From Pseudomonadota bacterium (GTDB lineage Bacteria > Pseudomonadota > Alphaproteobacteria > Acetobacterales > Acetobacteraceae): 64,000 nt of DNA. Location: positions 114,234 through 178,233 of the forward strand of contig JAKADX010000005.1 in NCBI GenBank assembly GCA_021818505.1, read 5' to 3'. Positions 9,966 to 18,838 of this stretch are shown piece after piece (positions within the stretch are counted from its first letter, which is position 1; every line of letters begins with the position of its first letter). Under the pieces are notes generated by a model that saw only the letters and a program-made list of their open reading frames with translations, did not search any database and was not told where the DNA came from. Made by a program: the position numbers and the translations under genes.

Positions 9966-10451
9966 ATGAACATGAAACGTATGCGCGGACGCAGCCACCG
10001 GGGTGGTGGAGGCGGCGGCGGCGGCGGCGGAATGCGCCACCACACTGGCGGCATTCCGCTCAACCGCAACCACGTGTTCGACAGCAACGGTCCCGACCTG
10101 CGCATCCGCGGCACGGCCCAGCAGCTGTTTGAAAAGTACCTGCAGCTCGGCCGCGACGCGACCAGCGGGGGTGATCGGGTGATGGCGGAAAGCTATTTCC
10201 AGCACGCCGAGCACTATTTTCGCATCCTCAATGCGATGACGCAGGCGCAGCAACAGCAGCAGAACCCGCAGCAGAACGGGCAGGCGCCGCGCCGCTCGAC
10301 GACCCCCGACGGACTGGCGCTGGAGGGTTCCGGCGACTCCGACGGCACCGACGTGGAGGAGGGCGCCGAGTCGCAACCCGCCGGCCTCGGCGACCAGCCG
10401 GGCGGCGAGTCGCGGGACATCCCGATCGCGGCGGCGCCGCCGACGAACTAG
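9966..10451 (+). CDS. DUF4167 domain-containing protein
   Basis: 161 residues. It opens with an Arg/Gly-rich segment (MKRMRGRSHRGG, then a run of glycines encoded by repeated GGC codons near 10009-10030) that looks RNA-binding. The conserved core follows: NRNHVFDSNGPDLRIRGTA, QQLFEKYLQLGRDA, GDRVMAESYFQHAEHYFRIL. The last 70 residues are Gln-rich and acidic. Function unknown; the family is alphaproteobacterial and often follows prmC. Confidence 0.9.
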   Translation: MNMKRMRGRSHRGGGGGGGGGGMRHHTGGIPLNRNHVFDSNGPDLRIRGTAQQLFEKYLQLGRDATSGGDRVMAESYFQHAEHYFRILNAMTQAQQQQQNPQQNGQAPRRSTTPDGLALEGSGDSDGTDVEEGAESQPAGLGDQPGGESRDIPIAAAPPTN

Positions 10452-10469
10452 CCGGGTTCTGCGCGAGCC

Positions 10470-10506
10470 GTCACCCCGACCCTCTCCCGCGCGCGGGAGA
10501 GGGCGG
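10470..10506. repeat. CCCTCTCCC / GGGAGAGGG palindromic element
   Basis: A short dyad with arms ACCCTCTCCC and GGGAGAGGG around a CG-rich loop, preceded by TCACCCCG. It is the same unit as the larger element at 50962-51055. It lies inside the 3' end of the Nudix gene and encodes that protein's last residues. Confidence 0.75.
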
Positions 10507-11364
10507 GCAGGCGGCCAGCTCCACCGGCACGCCGGGGGCGCCCGGCGCCGGGGTGTCGAGGGCGTGGCGAAGCCGCAGCGCCTCCTCGCCCGCGACCAGC
10601 CCGTGGCGCAGGAACAGGTCGATCAGCACCAGGTTGACGTTGAACTTGAAGGCGTCGCCCGCCTGCACCGTCGCCAGTGCGCGTTCGATCGGCCACAGTT
10701 CGAACCGCGCGACCTCGCCGTCCGCCGGACGGGGCGTGAAGCTTTCCGGCAATTCGAGGTCGTAGCAGAGCAGCAGGTCGCGCCGCAGGCCCTCGGGACG
10801 TTCCATCGCATATGCAATGCGCCCGACCGGCACGGCATGCGCCGCGAGGCTGGCCGGGATATCGGCTTCCTCTGCGGCCTCCTTGAGCAGCGTCGTCTGG
10901 GCCGTCATGCCGGCCGGGATGCCGCCGGCGACCAGATGATCGAGCTTTCCGGGGTCGAGGTGCTTATTGGCGGCACGCTGCGCGACCCAGATCCGCAGCC
11001 CGTCCGCTGTCCGCACCAGTCCGTTGACGTGAACCCCGATCGACATCACGCCCAGCGCCGGCAGCGCGCCGCGATCCGCCTCGGCCAGCACCGGGCCGTC
11101 AGGGGTGGCGCGCACGTCGAACGCCTCCCCCCGCCATCGGATGTGCCCCGCCGTCGCCAGCGCGCCGACGATGCCGGGCAGCGCCTGCGGGCGCAGCAGG
11201 TGCAGCCCGTCGAGGCCGCGGCGGATATGCGGGAATGCCACCAGCGCCGCCGCCACGTCGGGGCGGACGAAGCCGACCGGGACGCCGCCGATGCGCAGGA
11301 CCGGCCGGGTCCCCGGCAGGCGGGCGGAATTGCAAGTCGTAACATGTCGCAACAGTTGATCCAT
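10471..11364 (-). CDS. Nudix hydrolase with DUF4743-type N-terminal domain
   Basis: 297 residues from the ATG at 11364 (MDQLLRHV); alternative in-frame ATGs lie 9 and 72 bases upstream. The N-terminal half resembles the DUF4743 domain found before the Nudix fold in thiamine-pyrophosphokinase-related Nudix proteins. The Nudix box reads GGIPAGMTAQTTLLKEAAEE: the KEAAEE end keeps the metal-binding glutamates, while the first box glutamate is Met and the conserved Arg is Lys. The substrate is probably a nucleoside or thiamine diphosphate derivative (inference). The C-terminus (PPSPARGRGSG) is written by the palindromic repeat at 10470-10506. Divergent from the Atm1 gene. Confidence 0.85.
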   Translation of the reverse strand: MDQLLRHVTTCNSARLPGTRPVLRIGGVPVGFVRPDVAAALVAFPHIRRGLDGLHLLRPQALPGIVGALATAGHIRWRGEAFDVRATPDGPVLAEADRGALPALGVMSIGVHVNGLVRTADGLRIWVAQRAANKHLDPGKLDHLVAGGIPAGMTAQTTLLKEAAEEADIPASLAAHAVPVGRIAYAMERPEGLRRDLLLCYDLELPESFTPRPADGEVARFELWPIERALATVQAGDAFKFNVNLVLIDLFLRHGLVAGEEALRLRHALDTPAPGAPGVPVELAACPPSPARGRGSG

Positions 11365-11450
11365 CGTGCGCATCTTAGGCCGCCGCGCGCGCGCCACAAG
11401 CACGGCGGGCGTGCGGCGATGCGCTTTGAAAGACATGGACGACGTGCCAC

Positions 11451-13283
11451 ATGCTCGTCATGCCCCCACCGTCCTCGCCGCCGCAGCCGCGTTCGTCGCT
11501 TCGCACTGTCGGCTCCCTGCTGCCCTATCTGTGGCCGCGCGGCGATATCGGCTCGCACGTCCGGGTGGTGCTCGCCGCGCTGTGCCTGATCGGCGCCAAG
11601 GCCGCCACCGTCTATGTCCCGATCGTCTATGCGCGCGCCGTCGATGCGCTGGCGCCAAAGGGCGCGCAGGCGGTGATCGTCGTGCCGTTCGCGCTGATCG
11701 TGGGTTATGGCCTGCTGCGCATCGCCTCCTCGGGCTTCGGCGAGTTGCGTGATGCGGTGTTCGCCTCGGTGCAGCAGCGTGCGGTGCGGCGGGTGGCGCG
11801 CGAAACATTCGAGCATATGCACCGGCTGTCGCTGCGCTTTCACCTCGACCGGCAGACCGGCGGGCTGGCGCGGAACATCGACCGCGGCACCAAGGGCATC
11901 GAGAATGTGCTGCGGTTGGCGGTGTTCAACATCCTGCCGACGCTGCTGGAGGTCGTGCTGGTCGCGGGCGTGCTGTGGCGCATCTTCGACTGGCGCTATG
12001 CGCTGCTGACCGTCATCGCCGTCGGTATCTACATCGCCTTCACGCTCGGCTTCACCAACTGGCGCGTGCGCTTCCGCCGCACCATGAACGAGGTGGAGAG
12101 CGACGCGCAAACCAAGGCGCTCGACAGCCTGCTGAACTACGAGACGGTCAAGTATTTCGGCAACGAGTCGCACGAGGTGCGCCGCTATGACGAGGCGCTG
12201 GCGCGCTATGAGCGCGCTGCGGTGCGCAGCCAGGTGACGCTGAACATGCTCAACCTGGGGCAGGCGACCATCATCGCGGTCGGTCTTGCGTTGATCATGC
12301 TGATGGCCGCCGACGAGACGGCGGCCGGGCGCATGACGGTCGGCAAGTTCGTGCTCGCCAACACCTATCTGATGCAACTCTACCAGCCGCTCAACTTCCT
12401 CGGCTTCGTGTATCGCGAGATCAAGCAGGGGCTGGTGGACATGGAACAGTTGTTCCGCCTGCTTGCGACCGGGGAGGAGGTTCGCGACCGTCCCGGCGCC
12501 CGCGTGCTGCCGCGCATGGCCGGGCACGAATGCGCCTGCGATCTGGTGTTCGAGGACGTGCAGTTCGGCTATCGCGCGGACCGTCCGATCCTCAAGGGGC
12601 TGTCGTTCCGGCTGCCGGCCGGCAAGTCACTGGCGATCGTCGGGCCGACCGGGGCGGGCAAATCGACGATCAGCCGGCTGCTATTCCGCTTCTACGACGT
12701 GAGTGCCGGGCGCATCCTGCTCGACGGGACCGACCTGCGCGACATCACCCAGGACAGCCTGCGCGCCGCGATCGGCGTCGTGCCGCAGGACACCGTGCTG
12801 TTCAACGACACCGTGCGCTACAACATCGGCTACGGCCGGCCGTCGGCGACGCAGGAGGAGATCGAGCACGCGGCGCGGCTGGCGCAGGTGCATGACTTCG
12901 TGATGCGCCTGCCCGACGGCTACGACACGCGCGTGGGCGAGCGCGGGCTGAAGCTGTCGGGGGGCGAGAAGCAGCGCGTGGCGATCGCGCGCGCGATCCT
13001 GAAGGATCCGCGCATGTTGATCCTCGATGAGGCGACCAGCGCGCTGGATACGCGCACCGAGCAGGAAATTCAGTCCGCCCTGCGCGCGGTGGCGCGCGAT
13101 CGCACGACGCTGACCATCGCGCACCGGCTCTCGACGGTGGTGGACGCCGACCAGATCCTGGTGCTGGTGGACGGCCAGGTCGTGGAGCGAGGCACCCACC
13201 GCGAATTGCTGGCGCGCGAGGGTGTCTATGCGCGCATGTGGGCGCTGCAGGCCGAGCAGGCACCGGAGGTAGCCGTCGCCTGA
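11451..13283 (+). CDS. Atm1-type ABC exporter (heavy metal / glutathione conjugate)
   Basis: 610 residues, a half-transporter with six predicted transmembrane helices (about residues 40-330) fused to an ABC ATPase. Walker A GPTGAGKST is near residues 397-405, the signature LSGGEKQRVAIARAI near 502 and Walker B MLILDEATSALD near 522. The TM region shows NYETVKYFGNE and the RSQVTLNMLNLGQ block typical of mitochondrial Atm1 and bacterial homologs, which export glutathione persulfide or glutathione-metal complexes. It acts in the inner membrane as a homodimer. Confidence 0.93.
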   Translation: MLVMPPPSSPPQPRSSLRTVGSLLPYLWPRGDIGSHVRVVLAALCLIGAKAATVYVPIVYARAVDALAPKGAQAVIVVPFALIVGYGLLRIASSGFGELRDAVFASVQQRAVRRVARETFEHMHRLSLRFHLDRQTGGLARNIDRGTKGIENVLRLAVFNILPTLLEVVLVAGVLWRIFDWRYALLTVIAVGIYIAFTLGFTNWRVRFRRTMNEVESDAQTKALDSLLNYETVKYFGNESHEVRRYDEALARYERAAVRSQVTLNMLNLGQATIIAVGLALIMLMAADETAAGRMTVGKFVLANTYLMQLYQPLNFLGFVYREIKQGLVDMEQLFRLLATGEEVRDRPGARVLPRMAGHECACDLVFEDVQFGYRADRPILKGLSFRLPAGKSLAIVGPTGAGKSTISRLLFRFYDVSAGRILLDGTDLRDITQDSLRAAIGVVPQDTVLFNDTVRYNIGYGRPSATQEEIEHAARLAQVHDFVMRLPDGYDTRVGERGLKLSGGEKQRVAIARAILKDPRMLILDEATSALDTRTEQEIQSALRAVARDRTTLTIAHRLSTVVDADQILVLVDGQVVERGTHRELLAREGVYARMWALQAEQAPEVAVA

Positions 13284-13307
13284 ACGGCGGAGAGAAGGGG
13301 AGGGACC

Positions 13308-13553
13308 ATGATCGGACCCGGGACGGCGCCCGAACCGCCGGCGGAGCTGAGCCACGCCGGCGCGGTTGTGGACAAGGCGATCGAATACATGGTCGGGCAG
13401 AACATCGGGACGCTCGCCATCGCCTCGGCGCTGCTCGGTGGCGCGCTGGAGATGCTGGCCTCGGACATGGACGACGCAGGGATCGTGCAGGTGTTACAGA
13501 ACGCGATCGAGTCGGTCCGCGCGGGCGAACTGCGCGGCAACCGGGCCCGCTGA
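13308..13553 (+). CDS. Small conserved-type hypothetical protein
   Basis: 81 residues, not recognised. An amphipathic helical protein with a hydrophobic centre (NIGTLAIASALLGGALEML) and a predicted helix after it. It lies 24 bases after the ABC exporter behind a GGGAGGGACC ribosome site, so it may be the second gene of that transcript. Confidence 0.6.
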   Translation: MIGPGTAPEPPAELSHAGAVVDKAIEYMVGQNIGTLAIASALLGGALEMLASDMDDAGIVQVLQNAIESVRAGELRGNRAR

Positions 13554-13632
13554 ACGCGACGCCGCGGGCGCCGGTTCCTTGACGGCGGTGCCGTGGTGTA
13601 TTCCTGGCGCGAGCATCGCCCAGGAGAGCGGC

Positions 13633-14091
13633 ATGGACATCCAGACGATCGACGGCCAGTACCAGCAACTGCAGTCGCAGGCGCAGCAGACCACGGCGGC
13701 GATCGGGTCGCTTGCCGCAAAGCTTCAGGACGCGGCCAAGGCCGGCAACCAGGATGCGCGCGAATGGCTGCTCGATCTCAAGGGGATCGCGCTGACAATG
13801 CAGGCTGAGCAGAATCAGGTCGGGCTGCTGTTGCAGGCGCTGCACGCCTTCGTGGTGAACCAGTCGCCCCCGGCGATGATGCCGCCGCCAGGCGAGCCGA
13901 GCCCCTGGGGTGCGCCGCCGCCCGCCCAGCCCGGCTACTATCCGCCGCCCGCGCAAGGCTACGCGCCGCCCCAGCAGGGGACCGGGGTCGGCGGCGTGCT
14001 CGGCGCCTTCCTCAACTCGAATTTCGGGCGCGCGATCGAAATGGGTGCCGGGTTCGGCATCGGCGACGATCTGGTGAACAAAATCTTCTGA
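13633..14091 (+). CDS. Hypothetical protein with Pro/Gln-rich linker
   Basis: 152 residues, not recognised. Residues 1-75 are predicted coiled coil (Gln-rich, starting [19 protein letters not shown]), 80-120 are a PPPGEP / [12 protein letters not shown] linker, and the end ([20 protein letters not shown]) is a glycine-rich helix. This layout resembles small surface or scaffold proteins, but no family is claimed. It has its own GAGAG ribosome site. Confidence 0.6.
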   Translation: MDIQTIDGQYQQLQSQAQQTTAAIGSLAAKLQDAAKAGNQDAREWLLDLKGIALTMQAEQNQVGLLLQALHAFVVNQSPPAMMPPPGEPSPWGAPPPAQPGYYPPPAQGYAPPQQGTGVGGVLGAFLNSNFGRAIEMGAGFGIGDDLVNKIF

Positions 14092-14209
14092 CCCCGGGCG
14101 CGGCCGACGGCTTGACCGTGGGCGGCGGCTCGGCGATAAGCCCCGCCTTCGGTTCGCCCGCGCGTGCGGCATCGTTCGCGCGTGGCTTTGTCTGTTCGAG
14201 GATCACTCC

Positions 14210-14506
14210 ATGTCGCGCCGCTGCCAGATCACGGGCAAGGGTGTGCTGACCGGCAACAATGTCAGTCACGCCAACAACAGGACCCGCCGCCGCTTCCTGC
14301 CCAACCTGCAGACCTCCTCGCTGCTGTCGGACGCGCTCGGTCTGTCGGTGACGCTGCGGCTGTCCACGCGGGCGATCCGCACCGTGGAGCGCAACGGCGG
14401 TATCGACGCGTTCCTGCTGGCGACGCCCAACAGCCGGCTGCCGGAGGAGGCGCTGGCGCTGAAGCGCCGTATCCTGCGCGCCCGCGAGCGCAAGCCGGCG
14501 GCCTGA
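14210..14506 (+). CDS. rpmB: 50S ribosomal protein L28
   Basis: 98 residues beginning [20 protein letters not shown], then [13 protein letters not shown] and [18 protein letters not shown], the complete alphaproteobacterial L28. It sits in the large ribosomal subunit. It is monocistronic or followed closely by the O-antigen-ligase-like gene. Confidence 0.97.
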   Translation: MSRRCQITGKGVLTGNNVSHANNRTRRRFLPNLQTSSLLSDALGLSVTLRLSTRAIRTVERNGGIDAFLLATPNSRLPEEALALKRRILRARERKPAA

Positions 14507-14538
14507 CCGCCGCGGCGACCCGGCCGGCGCGGTCCGCC

Positions 14539-15813
14539 ATGGCGCCGCGCCTGCTGCGCGGCGCCGATGTCGCGGTCGGTGCCGGGATTGTGCTGCTGCC
14601 CTTCGCGTTGCTGCACGCGCGCGCGCTCGCCGACCTGATCGTCTCGGCCACCGGCGCGCTGTTCCTGCTGCGCTCTGCCCTGCTTGGCACCTGGGACTGG
14701 ATGCGTCGGCCCTGGGTGCGCGTCGCCGCGCTGCTGTGGCTGTGGCTGCTGCTCGCCACCGCGATCGAAGGGCCGGCGCACGCGGTCGTGCAGGCGGCGG
14801 TGGTGCTGCGCCTGCTGCTGTTCGTCGTGGCCTGCGAAGCCTGGGCGCTGCGCGATGCGCGCACGCGGCGCTGGCTGGGTCTTGCGACCGCTGCGGCGGC
14901 GGTCTGGGTCGCCGTCGAGTGCTGGCAGCAGTTGCTGACCGGCGCCAATCTGTTCGGCGCCGTCCGCTGGGGGGACGGCGCGTTGACCGGCCCGTTCGTC
15001 AAGCCTCATGCCGGGTCAAGCTATCTGGCGGTGCTGTTCCCGGCGGTCCTGCCGCCGGCGCTGCGATTGATACGGCGGGGCGACCTGCGCGGATGGCTCG
15101 GCGCACTGCTGCTGCTTGCTGCCGCCGCGGCGACCATGGTGCTGATCGGCCAGAGGATGCCGACGCTGCTGATGGCGCTCGGCCTCGTCTTCGCCGCGTT
15201 GCTGGTGCCCGCGCTGCGGCTGCCGGCGCTGGCGGCGCTGGCGCTCGGCGCCCTGGTGATCGCGCTCACCCCGATCGTGTCGCCGCCGACCTATCAGAAG
15301 CTGGTCCTGCACTTCCTGGATCAGATGCAGCATTTCTGGGACAGCAATTACGGCCAGATCTATCTGCGCGCGTTGGCGATGGTGCAGGCCTCGCCCTTGT
15401 TTGGCGTCGGCGTGGACGGGTTTCGCGACGACTGCCTCAATCCGGCCTTCGTTCACGGCAACGCGCTGCTCGGCGTGTCCGATGCGCAGGTCAATCTGGC
15501 CATCGGTTGCAACATCCATCCGCATAATTACTGGCTCCAGATGGCGACGTCCGGCGGCCTGCCGGCGCTGCTGGCGTTCGGCGTCCTGGTCGCGCTGTGG
15601 CTCGGGCGGATTCTGCGCGGGCTCGATCCGGCGGTCGCACCGATGCGGGCGGCGCTGCTGGTGATGCTGGCGACGCTGCTGTGGCCGATCGCCTCGTCCA
15701 GCAGCCTGTTCGTCATCGATGCGGGCGGCTGGGTGTTCCTCGCCGCCGGCTGGGGGCTCGCGGAGGCCGCAGCCGCGGCGGCGTCAGACCGGCAGGCGGA
15801 CGCGGGCGCGTAG
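14539..15813 (+). CDS. O-antigen ligase family membrane protein
   Basis: 424 residues with 10 or more hydrophobic helices. The ligase signature is in the C-terminal half: GVGVDGFRDDC followed by HPHNYWLQMATSGGLPALLAF, corresponding to the Wzy_C / WaaL H-x-H-N-x-x-L-Q region. Such proteins join or polymerise glycans on lipid carriers at the periplasmic face. The start at 14539 (MAPRLLRG) lies 32 bases after rpmB. Its end overlaps the convergent histidine kinase by 30 bases. Whether it is a ligase or a polymerase is undetermined; no other polysaccharide genes are adjacent. Confidence 0.8.
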   Translation: MAPRLLRGADVAVGAGIVLLPFALLHARALADLIVSATGALFLLRSALLGTWDWMRRPWVRVAALLWLWLLLATAIEGPAHAVVQAAVVLRLLLFVVACEAWALRDARTRRWLGLATAAAAVWVAVECWQQLLTGANLFGAVRWGDGALTGPFVKPHAGSSYLAVLFPAVLPPALRLIRRGDLRGWLGALLLLAAAAATMVLIGQRMPTLLMALGLVFAALLVPALRLPALAALALGALVIALTPIVSPPTYQKLVLHFLDQMQHFWDSNYGQIYLRALAMVQASPLFGVGVDGFRDDCLNPAFVHGNALLGVSDAQVNLAIGCNIHPHNYWLQMATSGGLPALLAFGVLVALWLGRILRGLDPAVAPMRAALLVMLATLLWPIASSSSLFVIDAGGWVFLAAGWGLAEAAAAAASDRQADAGA

Positions 15814-17109
15814 CCCGCCGAGCGGGCTGTCCTCCAGCACGATCTCCCCACCATGGGCCCGCACGATGTCGCGCGCGATCGTCAGGCCCAGCCCGGTGCC
15901 GCCGGCGGGGCCGTGGGCGAACGGCTTGAACATGTCCTCCCGCTCGGCGGCGGGGATGCCGGGGCCGTCGTCGTCGATGGTCACCTGCACGCCGCGCTCG
16001 CCCAGCCGCGCTGCCGCCAGCGCGACACGCCGCGCATGGCGCCGCGCGTTGTCCACGAGATTGGTCAGCGCGCGTCGCAGCGCCTCCGCCCGCAGCGGCA
16101 GGACGAGCCCGGTCGGCGCCGCCAGCGTCACTTCCGCGCCGGCGCGCCGGGCGCGGGCGGCCACGTCCTCCAGCACCGCGGCGAGGTCGGTCGGGCGTGC
16201 CTGCTCGGTGCCCTCGCCGCGCGCGAAGGCGAGGTAGCTGCCGATCAGTTGCTCCATCTCCTCCACGTCCGCGCTCATCTCCGCCACATCCTGCCGCGTC
16301 GCCTCGGTGGCGGGCAGCATGGCGAGTGCCAGACGCAGGCGGGTCAGCGGCGTGCGCAGGTCGTGCGACACGCCGGCCAGCATTTCCGTGCGCTGCTGGA
16401 GGAAGCGGCGGATGCGCTCCTGCATCCGGTTATAGGCGGTCGCCGCCTGCCGCACCTCGGCCGCGCCCTCGGGCTTGATCGGTCCATGGTCGCGACCCAT
16501 GCCGAATGCCTCGGCGGCGGCGGCAAGGCGGCGGATGGCGCGCACCTGGATGCGCATGAACATGGCCGCGATGCCGAACAGCACCAGCGCCATGCCGCCG
16601 ACCCAGACCAGGAACAGGAAGGGCGAGCTGGTGTAGAGGCGCTTGCGCGGCGCCAGCACATCGAGCACGCCGTCCGGCAGCTGCACGCGGATCAGCACAT
16701 TCTGTTCGTCGGCATCGGAGTCGATGCTGAACGGCCCGCCGAGGCGCATCCGCAGCGCGCCGGCCAGTTCGTCGTCGGCCGCCGATGTGTCCTGCACCGC
16801 CGGCAGTCTTTCTCCGGGCAGGAAGCGCATCGGCAGTTCCAGGTTGCTCTGCGCCTGCCGCATGATCCAGGCGCGGTCGGCCGGATCGCGGAAATGCACG
16901 AAGCCGTCCGCGACCCCGCCGATCTCGCCGGCGACCGCGAAAGTCAGACGGCGCGAGACCAGGTTGAGGTGGCTGCCGTAGAAGATCTGCAATGCCACCG
17001 CGAGCACGAGCACCAGCGGGATGCTCATGATCAGCAGGCTGCGGCCGAGCAGGCTGCGCGGCAGCACTTTCTTGACGACCCGGCTTTGCGGCGGCAGCGG
17101 CAGGCGCAT
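15784..17109 (-). CDS. Sensor histidine kinase (EnvZ-like)
   Basis: 441 residues. Transmembrane helices at about 24-43 and 163-184 flank a 120-residue periplasmic sensor. A HAMP linker follows, then the dimerisation helix with SHDLRTPLTRLRLAL, phospho-acceptor His249, and an ATPase domain with NLVDNARRHA (N box), DDGPGIP (G1) and GTGLGLTIARDIVRAHGG (G2). It is the last gene of a minus-strand group (MarR, response regulator, outer membrane protein, kinase), so its partner is probably the regulator at 18140. Confidence 0.93.
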   Translation of the reverse strand: MRLPLPPQSRVVKKVLPRSLLGRSLLIMSIPLVLVLAVALQIFYGSHLNLVSRRLTFAVAGEIGGVADGFVHFRDPADRAWIMRQAQSNLELPMRFLPGERLPAVQDTSAADDELAGALRMRLGGPFSIDSDADEQNVLIRVQLPDGVLDVLAPRKRLYTSSPFLFLVWVGGMALVLFGIAAMFMRIQVRAIRRLAAAAEAFGMGRDHGPIKPEGAAEVRQAATAYNRMQERIRRFLQQRTEMLAGVSHDLRTPLTRLRLALAMLPATEATRQDVAEMSADVEEMEQLIGSYLAFARGEGTEQARPTDLAAVLEDVAARARRAGAEVTLAAPTGLVLPLRAEALRRALTNLVDNARRHARRVALAAARLGERGVQVTIDDDGPGIPAAEREDMFKPFAHGPAGGTGLGLTIARDIVRAHGGEIVLEDSPLGGLRARVRLPV

Positions 17110-17154
17110 GATGCGCCATCATCCCGCCGCCGGGCAGGTCGCGCAACGTGCCGC

Positions 17155-18075
17155 TCAGAACGGCGTGCGTGCCGTGACGATCCAGGCGTGATTGTAGATC
17201 GGCGTCAGCACGGGCACCTCGGTCAACTTCGGCGTCACCGCGAACTGATAGCCGGCGCCGATGACGAAATTCATCCGACCGTAGAGCGGAAAGCGGCCGA
17301 GGATCAGGCCGGGCGTCAGGAATAACTGCGTCTTGCCGTCGCGCTCACCGCCGTACCAGTGCGTCAGGTTGGTCTCGAACTCCGGCCAGAAATACTGTCC
17401 GAAATGATACTGGAAGGTTGTGTTCCAGAGCAGCGCGGTGCCGATGACATCCTGCTGCGCGGTCGGCAGCGCGACCGAGAGCGTGCTCTGCACGTCGAAA
17501 TCGCCGTAGCCTTTGCCGCCGGCGATGGTCGGCGTGACGATCCAGGCGCGGTTCGTGAACGCGGTGCTGCCGGTGGGCGCCTGCAAACCCAGGAACGCGG
17601 TGAGAATATAGTTGCCGTTCTGCTCGTTGGCGCTGAGCAGGCGCTGCTTGACCACCAGGAACTGCCAGTCGCTCCAGCCCTGGGCCGGCTTCTTGATGCT
17701 GCGGTCAAGATAGGCGGGCAGGTTGAGCAGTACTTCGTTGGTCGTGGTCGGGATCAGCTCCAGACCCTTTCCGGAATCATACTGGTCGATGTTGGCGCCG
17801 TTACCGAGATGCTGCCAGTACTGGTCGTAGCGAATTTCCTGTTCCAGCCTCGGTGTCACCGTGACCAGCGGTGTCATCCAGTGTGGCTGGCTCGCCTTGG
17901 CCGCGTCGGAACGGGCGAACCAGTCGGCGAAATAATCGCCGATGCTGTTGCCGTAGCCGCCGGTGTCCGGCGTCGGGGCCGGCGTGGATTCATCGTCAGC
18001 CAGCGCCGGCGGCCCGCCGGCCAACACCGCCCCGACCAGAAGCGCGGCGGCAAGGCCGGGATTCGATCGCGTCAT
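17155..18075 (-). CDS. Predicted outer membrane beta-barrel protein
   Basis: 306 residues. A signal peptide ends near residue 26 (GGPPALA-DD). The mature part alternates polar and aromatic/hydrophobic residues in short strands (for example NTTFQYHFGQYFWPEFE, RMNFVIGAGYQFAV) and ends in phenylalanine, the usual barrel C-terminal signal. It loosely resembles the MetA-pathway/phenol-transporter-like barrel families; the exact family is unassigned. It lies between the response regulator (64 bases upstream) and the kinase (45 bases downstream), suggesting coexpression. Confidence 0.7.
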   Translation of the reverse strand: MTRSNPGLAAALLVGAVLAGGPPALADDESTPAPTPDTGGYGNSIGDYFADWFARSDAAKASQPHWMTPLVTVTPRLEQEIRYDQYWQHLGNGANIDQYDSGKGLELIPTTTNEVLLNLPAYLDRSIKKPAQGWSDWQFLVVKQRLLSANEQNGNYILTAFLGLQAPTGSTAFTNRAWIVTPTIAGGKGYGDFDVQSTLSVALPTAQQDVIGTALLWNTTFQYHFGQYFWPEFETNLTHWYGGERDGKTQLFLTPGLILGRFPLYGRMNFVIGAGYQFAVTPKLTEVPVLTPIYNHAWIVTARTPF

Positions 18076-18139
18076 GTCGCTATTCCTAATTGGATATAGC
18101 GATCCATGCCAGAAAGGCGGGCGGCCGGAAAGGGGCGAT

Positions 18140-18838
18140 TCAGGTCCCGGGCTTCAGCACATAGCCGCGTCCGCGCACCGTGTGCAGGAAGCGGGGCTCG
18201 CGCGGGTCCGGCTCGACCTTGCGGCGCAGGCGGGTGACCTGCACGTCGATGGCGCGCTCGCCGGCCTCGTCCATGGACAGCGCCGCGGCGATGTCCTCGC
18301 GGGAGAGCACCTGGTTGGGGCGGCGGGCGAGCGCGGTCAGCAGCGCTGCCTCTCCGCCCGTCAGCCGCACGATCCCGGCCGGGCCCCGCAACTCGCCGCG
18401 GTCGGCGTCGAACAACAGCGGCCCCAGCGGCACCGGCCCGCTCGCCGGGCCGGACGCGGCGGGCGGCGGGGCGCGGCGCAGCATGGCGCGGATGCGCAGG
18501 ACCAGTTCGCGCGGATCGAAGGGCTTGGGCAGGTAGTCGTCGGCGCCGGCCTCGAACCCGGCGATGCGGTCCTCCGGCGCGCCGCGCGCGGTCAGCAGCA
18601 GCACCGGCAGATCGCGGGCCTCCCGCCGCAGCGACCCGGTCAGCGTCAGACCGTCCTCGCCGGGCATCATCACGTCCAGCACCATCAGGTCGGGCTGGAG
18701 GTAGCGCAACCGGTCGCGTGCCTCGGCCGCGTGCTCGGCGGTGCTGACGCGAAACCCGTTCTCCGCGAGATAGCGCGACAGCAGCGCCCGCAGCCGCGCG
18801 TCGTCGTCCACCACCAGGATCAGCGCATCCTCGCTCAT
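18140..18838 (-). CDS. OmpR-family response regulator (PetR-like)
   Basis: 232 residues. The receiver domain has the acidic pocket VVDDD at 9-13, phospho-acceptor Asp55 (LMVLDVMMPG), LLTARG and Lys105 in LPKPFD. A winged-helix DNA-binding domain (about 135-230) ends with RAIDVQVTRLRRKVEPDPREP and RGRGYVL. It shares an ATGA with the MarR gene upstream. A MarR/OmpR pair joined this way is known as petP-petR in Rhodobacter, where it is needed for cytochrome bc1 expression; orthology here is inferred from arrangement. Confidence 0.92.
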   Translation of the reverse strand: MSEDALILVVDDDARLRALLSRYLAENGFRVSTAEHAAEARDRLRYLQPDLMVLDVMMPGEDGLTLTGSLRREARDLPVLLLTARGAPEDRIAGFEAGADDYLPKPFDPRELVLRIRAMLRRAPPPAASGPASGPVPLGPLLFDADRGELRGPAGIVRLTGGEAALLTALARRPNQVLSREDIAAALSMDEAGERAIDVQVTRLRRKVEPDPREPRFLHTVRGRGYVLKPGT

